Virus record (IMG/VR): IMGVR_UViG_3300025132_000031
Span: 1 to 63,884 of that record
Strand: one strand, 5' to 3'
DNA: 63,884 nt
Source: a virus
Below the pieces are notes generated by a model that worked only from the letters and a program-made list of their open reading frames with translations, had not been told where the DNA came from and did no database searches. Made by a program: the position numbers and the translations under genes. Of the stretch, positions 1 to 8,213 are shown one piece after another; position 1 is the first letter of the stretch; every line of letters starts with the position of its first letter.

Positions 1-1877
1 TCCGGAGCCAGAGTCTTGTTATGACATAAGAATCCTTCACAGAAATATGTATGTGCATCGTCAACTGTAATACTGACAACCTTTCCGTCAGGCATCCTTT
101 GCCTGCCTATTAAGGCCACTTCTCCATCTTCTAAAGCAACACGATCACCCTCTTTAAGATCTTCTGCAGTAATCCATTTGTCATCTGTTTCTGAGTAGAA
201 CTGATGAGTAGGAGAACATGTAATACTTTTACCTTCAAAGTTCAACTGCACGATTGGTGAGTCGACTAGTTCGACACGACTAACTTTGTAGTTACCAATT
301 GTGAAATCTTCTTCATGTGCTGTACGAACCTCGTCACCGACTTTGAGTTCCCCTGCAGGTTTCTGAGATTTATCTGACAGCAAAATTTTCATGTCCGGAG
401 TAGGACACCAACCGGGAGGAAATGGGCTTTTCCAAGGATCATCTCTTCTTGGATCGTCTCTCCATCCAGGAGGATCTTGTTCTTTTATTACAGGTGGGCG
501 TTGCTTATATTCATCACTAGCCTGAATGCTCCTTTTAATGTCATCTAAAGCCTGTGTATATTTCGCCGGTCCCAGACCATCTTCCATTTTCCAAGGATCT
601 GGATTGTCCAGAGCTTGGTCAACCCAATAGTTTAATCCTTCTTGATCAGCCTCTCTACCTAGTAAATTCTCATACATTCCCTTAACTCTGGAAGTTAAGT
701 AACCTTTGCCTCTATCGGCGACAGCTCCAACGCCTGGATCGTCTCTCCATCCCCCTGGTGGAGGACCAATCCTAGAATCACGTCCACCCGGTTTACGACC
801 ACCCTTACCTCTTTCTTCAGGAGTTGAATCTTCCCAACTTATATATGGCTGACCTGGCCCTCTTTGATTTCTATCATCTGTGCCGTCACCATCTTGATCT
901 TGGAAATCCATGGTAACCGCAAGATCAGGGTCCATTCCAATCCGACCACCATATCCCGGATTAGGATTCCTTCTTTTTTCCTCATCTGTCCAATATTCAG
1001 GAGCGACTCTTCCCATATTCCAACCATCTCCTCTATATCCCGGTAGATTTTTATCAATAGGAGGTGTTTCTCTCCTAATCGTATTCCAATAATTCTTGGA
1101 ATCAAACGATCTACTATCGTCTCTGTTGATATAGTCTTCTCTATTAATAATCTGTCTTCGTCTATCCAACTCGTCCTTGCTATATCTATCACCCTCTGAA
1201 TAATTAGTTCTATTAATAGACTCTTCACTTCTATTGATGTTATCCATAGCATCTTGGATAGCACGACCATATCCTCTCTCGTCTGGATTGGCCATCACTT
1301 GATCAGTCCAATATTTTAAACCTTCTGCATCAGCATCACGTCCTAAAACATTCTGATATCCTTCTCTAAGAATGTTTTCAATTTGACCTCTGCTGGGTGA
1401 TGTTCCAGGTCCTTGACTATTCCAACCTTCATCTGTAGGGCTAGGACGCTGATCATCGATTATAGGCATTGGGATAGGACCCATATCTATATCCCTAGAA
1501 GTATCTCTATTCGGATCAACGTCTGGAGGTCTAACGCCAATAGGTTTCTCTTGTGGAGTGTCGTATCTTATTCTCTCCATCTCTTCATCGCTGATCCATT
1601 TATCATCCCCAGGCTGTTGAGGATCCCATCTCTCTTCCTTGCCATACCCATGATTAAATCCTATTTGATTTCCTTGTCCATCCCAAATAACACTTTTCTG
1701 CCGATTATAGAAATCCATCCAATCACCAATATCGCCAGCATTCCCCCCTTGCATGGAAGGAACTCCACCTTGGAAATTATTAGAGATGCTACTACCTCTA
1801 TTTCTTATACGATCTAATTGATCTTCGTAATAACCTTGTGGTGCTAAACCATCAAGCTCTTGAAATACAGATGACAT
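1..1877 (-). CDS. DUF4214-repeat protein with C-terminal Hint (intein-like) domain, partial
   Basis: Open frame of 625 codons with no stop, running off the left edge. It starts at an ATG whose complement is 1875-1877. Residues about 165-230 and 391-452 each contain a DUF4214-like unit (LGRDADAEGLKYW and LGREADQEGLNYW), a repeat often found in secreted or adhesive proteins. Between them are long polar G/P/D/R-rich linkers. Residues 491-620 form a complete-looking Hint module. It has Cys491 in CPTPDMKIL, a block-B CSPTHQF, a VGDEV/EGDRV pair and a C-terminal FLCHN ending at Asn620. The next residue is Lys621, not Cys, Ser or Thr, so ordinary protein splicing is unlikely; a cleaving or BIL-type Hint is the better guess. 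It is the last gene seen of the left minus-strand operon. Confidence 0.8.
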   Translation of the reverse strand, partial: MSSVFQELDGLAPQGYYEDQLDRIRNRGSSISNNFQGGVPSMQGGNAGDIGDWMDFYNRQKSVIWDGQGNQIGFNHGYGKEERWDPQQPGDDKWISDEEMERIRYDTPQEKPIGVRPPDVDPNRDTSRDIDMGPIPMPIIDDQRPSPTDEGWNSQGPGTSPSRGQIENILREGYQNVLGRDADAEGLKYWTDQVMANPDERGYGRAIQDAMDNINRSEESINRTNYSEGDRYSKDELDRRRQIINREDYINRDDSRSFDSKNYWNTIRRETPPIDKNLPGYRGDGWNMGRVAPEYWTDEEKRRNPNPGYGGRIGMDPDLAVTMDFQDQDGDGTDDRNQRGPGQPYISWEDSTPEERGKGGRKPGGRDSRIGPPPGGWRDDPGVGAVADRGKGYLTSRVKGMYENLLGREADQEGLNYWVDQALDNPDPWKMEDGLGPAKYTQALDDIKRSIQASDEYKQRPPVIKEQDPPGWRDDPRRDDPWKSPFPPGWCPTPDMKILLSDKSQKPAGELKVGDEVRTAHEEDFTIGNYKVSRVELVDSPIVQLNFEGKSITCSPTHQFYSETDDKWITAEDLKEGDRVALEDGEVALIGRQRMPDGKVVSITVDDAHTYFCEGFLCHNKTLAP

Positions 1878-1920
1878 ACTAAATCCGACAAGTCGTGCAG
1901 ACTACCTTTTAGTATCTTAC

Positions 1921-2343
1921 TTAATTACCAAACAGTAGAGGTAATAGCGACATACCACTACCGATAATGCGAGTCGTCATATCATGCTTGAGTTGAGGAT
2001 TGATAATATTTTGTAAATCCTGCTGTTGTCTTACTCCACGATCTTGAGTAGCTAAGTCTTGAATAGACCTATGTTCGGGTCCCCATTGAGATGTATCAAT
2101 ATCTTTGACATACATGCCTCTAGCGGCATCAACAGGTATCATGCCTGCAGCTTTTGTGGCTTCTAAAAGAGTATTAGTGAAAGTCTGATCATTACTTAAA
2201 GAGCCTAAGACTGCCTTAGCTTCGTCTTCTGTAAGACGACCTAACTTAGCTTTTTCTAAAGCCTTTGCATAGGTAGGACTTCTCCTTGCGGCTTCCTCTA
2301 TAAGAACCTGATTGAACTGTTTAGTATTTAATCTTTGTCCCAT
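1921..2343 (-). CDS. hypothetical protein of the left minus-strand operon
   Basis: 140 residues, mostly helical and charged, with a hydrophobic end (GSGMSLLPLLFGN). I do not recognise the family. It lies 43 bases upstream of the Hint/DUF4214 gene and 37 bases downstream of the next gene in the same operon. The context suggests a virion or internal protein. Confidence 0.7.
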   Translation of the reverse strand: MGQRLNTKQFNQVLIEEAARRSPTYAKALEKAKLGRLTEDEAKAVLGSLSNDQTFTNTLLEATKAAGMIPVDAARGMYVKDIDTSQWGPEHRSIQDLATQDRGVRQQQDLQNIINPQLKHDMTTRIIGSGMSLLPLLFGN

Positions 2344-2380
2344 TGAAATAAGTAAAGCCTCTTTTTATTGTAATTGGATT

Positions 2381-2848
2381 TTATGATCCCAATCCTAGGC
2401 TTTTTCCTAGAACATTGTATATGGCAGTTGTGTCAAGTTGGCCCCCTGAAGAGGAGGGCATTTCTACAGTAGAAATTTGAGGAGTCAAACCGCCTGAAGT
2501 CGTCGCACCTTTTAAGTTATCCCCAGCCATTCTGAGGTTGGGTGAACTACCCCATATATTTGCAAGGTTGCTCATAATATTCTGTTGCTTCGTAAACTTC
2601 TGCCTTTTCTCTAATTCCCACTGCAACTGTTCGTTAATCATCTCTCTTTCTACTAAGTCACCCTTTACCTCTAGCATGTCTCCCGCTAGATCCATTCCCT
2701 TAGTAAAATTTAACTGATTAATCCGTTGAGCATCTTCTATCCCCGAAGTAGATTTAATGGCACTAAAACTTTCAATTGGGGGGTCACCAGGGAAGTTGTT
2801 GAGATAGGCTTGAGCAACTCCTAAGTTACTAGGTAAAGAAACTGCCAT
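2381..2848 (-). CDS. hypothetical protein with two AGD motifs
   Basis: 155 residues, family not recognised. It holds two copies of the short motif shared by many proteins of this phage: MDLAGDMLE near residue 52 and NLRMAGDNLKG near residue 105. They flank a charged helical stretch (VEREMINEQLQWELEKRQ). The next gene upstream ends 2 bases before this start, so the two are probably co-transcribed and coupled. Confidence 0.72.
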   Translation of the reverse strand: MAVSLPSNLGVAQAYLNNFPGDPPIESFSAIKSTSGIEDAQRINQLNFTKGMDLAGDMLEVKGDLVEREMINEQLQWELEKRQKFTKQQNIMSNLANIWGSSPNLRMAGDNLKGATTSGGLTPQISTVEMPSSSGGQLDTTAIYNVLGKSLGLGS

Positions 2849-2850
2849 AT

Positions 2851-3660
2851 TTAGTAACCTCCACCAAGAATAGTATTCACGGTTGAAGCTCCGGCAGATT
2901 GAGCATTAGCAATAGCATTGGCAACCATAGCGTCCTGTTGAGCCTGTCTGTTACGAGCTGACTGCTGATTTAGTAAATCTGTCATTGGAGCTAGTCTTGC
3001 TGAGTTGATTTCGTTTTGAATAGCCTGTCTCTTAAGCTGTTGATTCAAGTCAACATTAGGATCGATAATACTGTAAGCACCTCTCGCTAAACCTTTACCT
3101 GCTCCGCTTCCGAGCATTCCACCTATACCTGCTCCTACAACCCATCCAACGCCTGGAAGGAATGGCAATAAGGTTTGACCTACCACACCTCCTAACATTG
3201 TTCCACCTGCAGTACCTCCTAGGCTTCCGACTGCCTCTGCTACGTTGACTGCTGTTGGATCTGTAGGATCTCTTAATTCTTGTGCAGCATCCAAAATAGC
3301 CAGCAATGAACCTATACCTGCTACACCTCTTGCACGAGGGACTGTTCCTTTAATTCCAGCCTTTACATAACCCCAAGGACCTTTAATATTCTTAATTGCT
3401 TGTCTTCCTGCTTCAGTCTTTAATGCGTCTCCATACATTATTCCCATCCCTGTGTTATCTATGTTCTTACCCATAGCTCTTAACCAATCAGGAGCTCCAG
3501 CCTTTCTGAAGTTACTTGGATTAGGAACAGTTTTTTCTTGTACGTTTTGAAATAATGTATAAGGAACTAATGTTCCTGCTGTCTGGGCTGCTGCTGTTTT
3601 CCAAGAGCTGTTAGGTCGGATACCACCATCGTCTACCCAGGTATTAGAATATTGAGACAT
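2851..3660 (-). CDS. glycine-zipper putative membrane-active virion protein
   Basis: 269 residues. Residues about 130-190 are Gly/Ala-rich with G-x3-G spacing (GGTMLGGVVGQTLL, GAGIGGMLGSGAGKG). This is typical of glycine-zipper segments that insert in membranes, as seen in phage internal or ejection proteins. The C-terminal third is Q/N/A-rich. A weak relative of the RMAGD motif (NFRKAGAPDWL) occurs near residue 51. No family recognised; ejection or internal virion function is inferred. Confidence 0.7.
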   Translation of the reverse strand: MSQYSNTWVDDGGIRPNSSWKTAAAQTAGTLVPYTLFQNVQEKTVPNPSNFRKAGAPDWLRAMGKNIDNTGMGIMYGDALKTEAGRQAIKNIKGPWGYVKAGIKGTVPRARGVAGIGSLLAILDAAQELRDPTDPTAVNVAEAVGSLGGTAGGTMLGGVVGQTLLPFLPGVGWVVGAGIGGMLGSGAGKGLARGAYSIIDPNVDLNQQLKRQAIQNEINSARLAPMTDLLNQQSARNRQAQQDAMVANAIANAQSAGASTVNTILGGGY

Positions 3661-3697
3661 TCTTTAAAGACACAATAAGCCTACTGTTTAGATTCTA

Positions 3698-4507
3698 TCA
3701 GTCTTCCATGTAAGGAAGTTTCTCAGGTTCTACCCACGGTACTAAATGAGCAACATTTTCTGCTGTCATATTTAATTTCTTACATTTAAAGAACTTCGGA
3801 GCACCCTCTCTGTTGTCTACACATTCAATAGAGGCATGGACATAGTCAGCATTATGTCTCTTCTCTGGACGTTCTCTCCATTTACCGTCTACCTTTTCGT
3901 AGCGTTTTTCATCAAACGGCACATCATAGTCTTCAATGTATTGCCATATGTCGTCATGAGTCCATTCCCTGAGAGGAAAGACCAAGGACGCAACACCCTC
4001 AGGCATTCCTCGTACTTCAACTCGAGTACCCGCATCCCCTCCTAATATCGGATCTGAATCACAATTCTTATGTCCTATCCATAACGCATCCACAAAGGGA
4101 ACACGTAATGATTCTTGTTTTGGACGCTTGAGAATATCTAAAGCAGTTGTGAAAGGTAAATCATCCGCTGGTTCCACAATCCCTGTCGGACAGGTCAATA
4201 TCGTGTTATTAAGTTTATACCAATGTTGCACTTCAAACTCGTCATCTACACGCTGCATAGCAGACTTAAAAGGATGCCATGTATAAACCAATAATTCCCA
4301 ATCTCTAATAATTCGATCTTGAAATTCATATTTAAACGGTTGCCACGGTTCTCTGAAAAATATGACAGGAACTTTAATACCATGTCTTCTTAAGAGATGT
4401 AACAAAACCATACTGTCTTTTCCACCTGACCAACAAACCATGGTCGATAAAAAATGATTCACAGAGGAATCAATAATCTGATCTGTACGTTCTAACTTAT
4501 CTCTCAC
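3698..4507 (-). CDS. PAPS reductase-family (PP-loop) protein
   Basis: 269 residues. The N-terminal PP-loop SGGKDS (residues 27-32) is followed by HLLRRHGIKVPVIFF, the usual Rossmann-like alpha-hydrolase fold of ATP-pyrophosphatases. The later block FPLREWTHDDIWQYI is characteristic of the PAPS reductase/CysD-like family. Members reduce or transfer sulphur, or act in nucleic-acid modification; DndC is a much larger relative. The substrate cannot be told from sequence. Its position inside a run of virion-like genes is odd for a metabolic enzyme and may point to late expression. The gene is intact and separated from its neighbours by about 40 bases on each side. Confidence 0.85.
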   Translation of the reverse strand: MRDKLERTDQIIDSSVNHFLSTMVCWSGGKDSMVLLHLLRRHGIKVPVIFFREPWQPFKYEFQDRIIRDWELLVYTWHPFKSAMQRVDDEFEVQHWYKLNNTILTCPTGIVEPADDLPFTTALDILKRPKQESLRVPFVDALWIGHKNCDSDPILGGDAGTRVEVRGMPEGVASLVFPLREWTHDDIWQYIEDYDVPFDEKRYEKVDGKWRERPEKRHNADYVHASIECVDNREGAPKFFKCKKLNMTAENVAHLVPWVEPEKLPYMED

Positions 4508-4547
4508 TAAAAATATTCAACTCTACTTAAGGTAGCGAAGAATAATC

Positions 4548-4952
4548 CTAAATCAATACCCCAGCGACAGTACCTATAACAGTTCCTCCAAGTTGCATCC
4601 AAGCGGCATCTTGTGCTCCTTGAGCCTGGCGTCTTGCAAAACGTTCGCTAGCCAATCTATTGCGATAAGCCATCTCTTCATTTGCTTTATTGCCTAACAT
4701 ATCTCCCGCCATTCTCAATTCATTCGTAAATTGATCATCCAAAACCTTAGCCTGATGTAAAGCTTCGTCTGCACCAAAACTAATCCCTGACAAGCCAGGT
4801 TCCATGCTTGGGGTGAATTGTTGATTTTGATGCCTTGCAGCATTAGGCATTACGCCTTTAAAAGCAGTAGGATCTGGTCCCGAGAATCCACCGGAAGAGT
4901 GCTCTTTCCTGAGCACCTTCATTACTTCTACTGGATCTAAGTCAAAAGCCAT
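4548..4952 (-). CDS. small RMAGD-motif protein with C-terminal membrane segment
   Basis: 134 residues. The motif NELRMAGDMLGN lies near residue 78, followed by a charged helix (MAYRNRLASERFARRQ) and a C-terminal hydrophobic segment (MQLGGTVIGTVAGVLI) that could span a membrane. No family recognised. The architecture (motif, charged helix, hydrophobic tail) is echoed in the next gene, suggesting related roles, perhaps as internal virion proteins. Confidence 0.7.
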   Translation of the reverse strand: MAFDLDPVEVMKVLRKEHSSGGFSGPDPTAFKGVMPNAARHQNQQFTPSMEPGLSGISFGADEALHQAKVLDDQFTNELRMAGDMLGNKANEEMAYRNRLASERFARRQAQGAQDAAWMQLGGTVIGTVAGVLI

Positions 4953-4961
4953 AGCTATATG

Positions 4962-5471
4962 TTACCAAGTGTGAGGTGAATTATATCCGAAGATATTCGT
5001 TGAAGAAGTGCCTGGTATGTCCATATCAGTAGTCCATTCTATTGTTCTACCTCCGTAGGTACTATCAGTACCGAATGGATCGATATTATAACCTGAAGGA
5101 TTAACCATCGCATTTGGATCATCAAAATCCAATCCCCAAGCATCTGTACCACTCGATCCTCTCCCTGAGAATTGATTGCCTCCGCTATTCATCAAGGAAT
5201 TCGCACCCCAACTAATAAAAGGACTTGCAATTGAACCTAACATGCTTGTTAATCCTTGTGTCCGTGCCGCTTTTCCCGCTTGAGCTCCAGCATATTCAGT
5301 CGCTTTTGCTTGATGTTCGTTCTGAATTTCCTTACTCTTTATATCTCCTACCAATGAAGCAAGAGCATCACCTGCCATCCTATTCCTTGAATCAACATTA
5401 CGTGCACTTGTAATACCTAAGGCACTACCAATAGCTCCTAGTCCAGTAATCTTGGGGATTGGAATACCCAT
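4962..5471 (-). CDS. RMAGD-motif protein, putative virion or internal protein
   Basis: 169 residues. The motif SRNRMAGDALASLVGD sits near residue 28, followed by a charged/Ala helix and a short hydrophobic stretch (LTSMLGSIASPFISWG). The C-terminal half is N/G/S/T-rich and probably unstructured. Two bases separate its start from the stop of the upstream gene. Family not recognised. Confidence 0.7.
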   Translation of the reverse strand: MGIPIPKITGLGAIGSALGITSARNVDSRNRMAGDALASLVGDIKSKEIQNEHQAKATEYAGAQAGKAARTQGLTSMLGSIASPFISWGANSLMNSGGNQFSGRGSSGTDAWGLDFDDPNAMVNPSGYNIDPFGTDSTYGGRTIEWTTDMDIPGTSSTNIFGYNSPHTW

Positions 5472-5473
5472 TC

Positions 5474-6889
5474 TTATACGTCCTCAGTTCCCATAGTTCT
5501 TCTTATCGATTCTAGTCCCTGTCCTGTAATGCCTCCTACTGCTGCTGCACCTCCACCATATTTAAGTATTTCCCAAAGCATTTCCTTTTGACCTTCACGA
5601 GTTGCAGTTTCTTTTACCATTTTCTCTTGTTGCATCTCTTTTCTTAAGTCTTCGATGCGTGTAGGCTCTGCTATTCGACGAGCCATCTCTGGAGTATCTG
5701 GCTTAGCGTACTTAAGATCATCTTGTTCTTTTTTCATGGCCTTAATTTTCTCGTTTGCTAGGTTTTGAGCTTCTAATGGTCCCTTTGCACGAGCAATATT
5801 ACGTGCTCCACGCCTAAATCCGTAGCGTGCACCCGCCGCTGCAGCCAATGTAGGTAAAATTGCGGTTGCAGCAGGCATAGATTTACCCATGAAGTTTATT
5901 TCAGGGCCATGAATACCTGTAGCAGTCCCTTTTAGGGCTCCCAAGATGTTAAATGTGCCATCATCGAACGGGTTTAAGTCTGTTTTCCTGTCAAATTGGT
6001 AAGCTTTGTACCTTCTGTACTCTGATTCAGAGACATCTGGCCGTTCTTTGCTGAATTCGTCGTAAGGAAGTAAACGTCCTGTCCGTCCTAGGAAGTAACG
6101 ACTCACTAATTCGCCAATAGGAGAATCGGTTCTACGTGGATCGCTCTCACTAGGAAGAACTGCTTTGTATCCTGCGGGTCTTCCAATATTTCCAATACCA
6201 GTTGACATAGCAATAATGGCTGGAACAGTAGCCGCTAAACGAATATTCCTGTTTTTAAGTAAAGATTCGTGTGTTGGGTTAACCTGCTTCAGTCTTGCCG
6301 CTAATTCTTGATCTCCGATTGATGCATTAGTTCCAGGGTTCTCCATTCCAGCCTGTTCTCTATGTAGTCCTTCCAGCAAAGTTAACTGTGTTAATGCTTG
6401 TGGAGCATTTAAAAACCACCAAATATTACGGAGTCCGTCACTCATTACATCAGCAGCCAAGGCACCACCTATTTGCTGTGCTCTAGCTCCTGCACTAGGA
6501 GCCTGTCCTTTTGGGTAAGGTCTTGTATAAGTTTGAGCTACCTCAGGACGTTGCTCCAAGAATTGATCTCTAGCTTTTCTCTCGTCAGGATGGAATCCCC
6601 CTAGAGGAATTTGGCCTACGGTATCTCGAATTTTTTCGCTAATTCCTCTATTTCCTTCTCTGTTAATTGGAAGATAATCCAACTGCCTAATAGCTGAATT
6701 AAATAAATCACTTTCAGCTAAATTATGAGGTAAATAAAATCTTGCTGTATCTACAGCACTAGAACTCCCTGCAATATCTTCTAAAGGAGTATTTTGATAT
6801 ACCTTTCCTAGGTTTTTTAAATCGTCGGATCGCCTCGCCTCTTGATAGTTACGAGGACTCGTGAAGAAGGCGTCTTCAAAGATACTCAT
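5474..6889 (-). CDS. large hypothetical membrane-associated protein
   Basis: 471 residues, unrecognised. The N-terminal half is soluble and polar. Hydrophobic stretches occur mid-protein (LAATVPAIIAMSTGIGNI, AAATAILPTLAAAAGA-like) and near the C terminus (LWEILKYGGGAAAVGGITG). A long charged helix (KIKAMKKEQDDLKYAK) separates them. Tight 2-base spacing to both neighbours places it firmly in the operon. Phage internal or injected proteins often have this mixture; that role is inferred. Confidence 0.68.
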   Translation of the reverse strand: MSIFEDAFFTSPRNYQEARRSDDLKNLGKVYQNTPLEDIAGSSSAVDTARFYLPHNLAESDLFNSAIRQLDYLPINREGNRGISEKIRDTVGQIPLGGFHPDERKARDQFLEQRPEVAQTYTRPYPKGQAPSAGARAQQIGGALAADVMSDGLRNIWWFLNAPQALTQLTLLEGLHREQAGMENPGTNASIGDQELAARLKQVNPTHESLLKNRNIRLAATVPAIIAMSTGIGNIGRPAGYKAVLPSESDPRRTDSPIGELVSRYFLGRTGRLLPYDEFSKERPDVSESEYRRYKAYQFDRKTDLNPFDDGTFNILGALKGTATGIHGPEINFMGKSMPAATAILPTLAAAAGARYGFRRGARNIARAKGPLEAQNLANEKIKAMKKEQDDLKYAKPDTPEMARRIAEPTRIEDLRKEMQQEKMVKETATREGQKEMLWEILKYGGGAAAVGGITGQGLESIRRTMGTEDV

Positions 6890-6891
6890 AA

Positions 6892-7368
6892 TTAAACGAG
6901 AGCTCCTCCTGCAGATAATGCTCCACTGAGCAATGCCTGCTGAAGTTCACGTTGTATTAGTTCTTCCTGCGTAGCGGGAGCTGCTGCTGCCCCTGGAGTA
7001 CGTTGAGCTATATCTTCGTAAATCTTCTGTGAAATTGGGAATTTATAAATACCTGTCGCAGGTAACGCACTACCTACAAAGTCTGAAGCAGTGACCAAAT
7101 CCTGATATCTTTGACCTCTTAAACCCATAGCTCTACCTGCGCCTATACCAGCTCCAATTCCAAGAAGAGAAGCGGCTAGACCTACTCCTGCATCTTCTCC
7201 AAAAGCAAGACCCCTTTCACCCCACGTAGCATTTTCAGGAAGTCTCATCGCTGCTGCTCCACCAAATAGGACATCAGGCCCGAAACGGAAAAGAGCCGAC
7301 CTTGCATCAGGAGCTACTTCCTTCCTGATCATATTTAAGATCTGTCCAGCTTTTCTAAGGTTTCTCAT
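6892..7368 (-). CDS. hypothetical protein with Gly/Ala-rich hydrophobic core
   Basis: 158 residues. Starts MRNLRKAGQILNMIRKE, close to the shared LRMAGD motif (Asp replaced by Gln, Met by Lys). A Gly/Ala-rich hydrophobic region (VGLAASLLGIGAGIGAGRAMG) resembles a glycine zipper, and the C terminus is also Ala/Gly-rich. Start and the preceding stop overlap by one base (TAATG), implying translational coupling. Confidence 0.68.
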   Translation of the reverse strand: MRNLRKAGQILNMIRKEVAPDARSALFRFGPDVLFGGAAAMRLPENATWGERGLAFGEDAGVGLAASLLGIGAGIGAGRAMGLRGQRYQDLVTASDFVGSALPATGIYKFPISQKIYEDIAQRTPGAAAAPATQEELIQRELQQALLSGALSAGGALV

Positions 7369-7733
7369 TACGCTACTGGCCCCTCCATAGGCATAGGTGC
7401 TGGTGGCATTTCTGTTACGGGATTAAACGACTCAACATTAATGGAATTGCTCATGAACATATCCATAAATCTTTGAAGTTTTTCCTGAGCAATAGGACTT
7501 GCTTCAGGTCCTGCAACAGTATTAGCTGCTGCTCCAAATTCACCAGTAATACCTACTCGTGATTCCGGATCCCAAATATCACCCGCAAAGCGATCACCAG
7601 GTTTTAACTGACCAACAGAAGACCTAGTGGTAATATCAACAGGACGCTCTCCTAGGTTACGCTGATTCTCATTAGCTTGATGTAATGTGCGACGTACACC
7701 GGATGGATCTTGGCTAATTCCTCGGAAAGACAC
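7368..7733 (-). CDS. small hypothetical protein with GDRFAGD motif
   Basis: 121 residues, polar, Met/Pro-rich at the C terminus. It contains GDRFAGDIWDPES, a variant of the recurrent R-x-A-G-D peptide. No family recognised. Overlaps the next gene by one base. Confidence 0.65.
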   Translation of the reverse strand: MSFRGISQDPSGVRRTLHQANENQRNLGERPVDITTRSSVGQLKPGDRFAGDIWDPESRVGITGEFGAAANTVAGPEASPIAQEKLQRFMDMFMSNSINVESFNPVTEMPPAPMPMEGPVA

Positions 7734-7765
7734 ACTAAGACTGCACTATATATTCTTTATATTAA

Positions 7766-8005
7766 CTACTTTGAAATAACGTTCTTATAAAAATTAGCCT
7801 TCTTAACCATCTTGTCGGAATGCTCCTCTTTATTCTTTAAAACTTCATTAGCAAAAGCCTTGCGACCTTCTGGGGAATCCTCATGTCCTGCCTTAGTTGC
7901 AGCCGCAGTGAATGTACCTCCAGTACCACCTTTACTCATAGGCTTTTTCATCTTCTTGAAAGCTTGAGCTAAAGCCTTAGCCTTTTTGCGTTTTTCTTCA
8001 CTCAT
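7766..8005 (-). CDS. small basic protein
   Basis: 79 residues, very Lys-rich (KKAKALAQAFKKMKKPM) with a Gly/Thr patch. It could bind nucleic acid or be a virion component. Overlaps the upstream gene by 8 bases. Family not recognised. Confidence 0.62.
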   Translation of the reverse strand: MSEEKRKKAKALAQAFKKMKKPMSKGGTGGTFTAAATKAGHEDSPEGRKAFANEVLKNKEEHSDKMVKKANFYKNVISK

Positions 8006-8213
8006 CTCTTAATTCTACTCCTGTAAGAGGCTGGCCTTTGAGTACATATTTGTACATCAGCCATGTATGCGTATTAAAGATCAATGTTGAAAAAATTACA
8101 ACAGACACAGGATCAAATCCATTTTCCTTCGTCAAGGCACCAAGCAACGCATACCCCTGTTCTGTATGTTTTCTCATATCTTCAGGGGTAATTGTAAACG
8201 TATGCTTTTTCAT
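7998..8213 (-). CDS. small single-pass membrane protein
   Basis: 71 residues with one hydrophobic segment (PVSVVIFSTLIFNTHTWLMY) in the middle. Its ATG overlaps the stop of the 863-residue gene by one base, so it is likely coupled to it. No family recognised. Confidence 0.65.
   Translation of the reverse strand: MKKHTFTITPEDMRKHTEQGYALLGALTKENGFDPVSVVIFSTLIFNTHTWLMYKYVLKGQPLTGVELRDE

Noticed and set aside
839-1270. 143-codon minus-strand frame inside the DUF4214/Hint gene
   Set aside because: Out of phase with the Hint/DUF4214 frame, which has clear domains throughout; an I/L/R-rich shadow.
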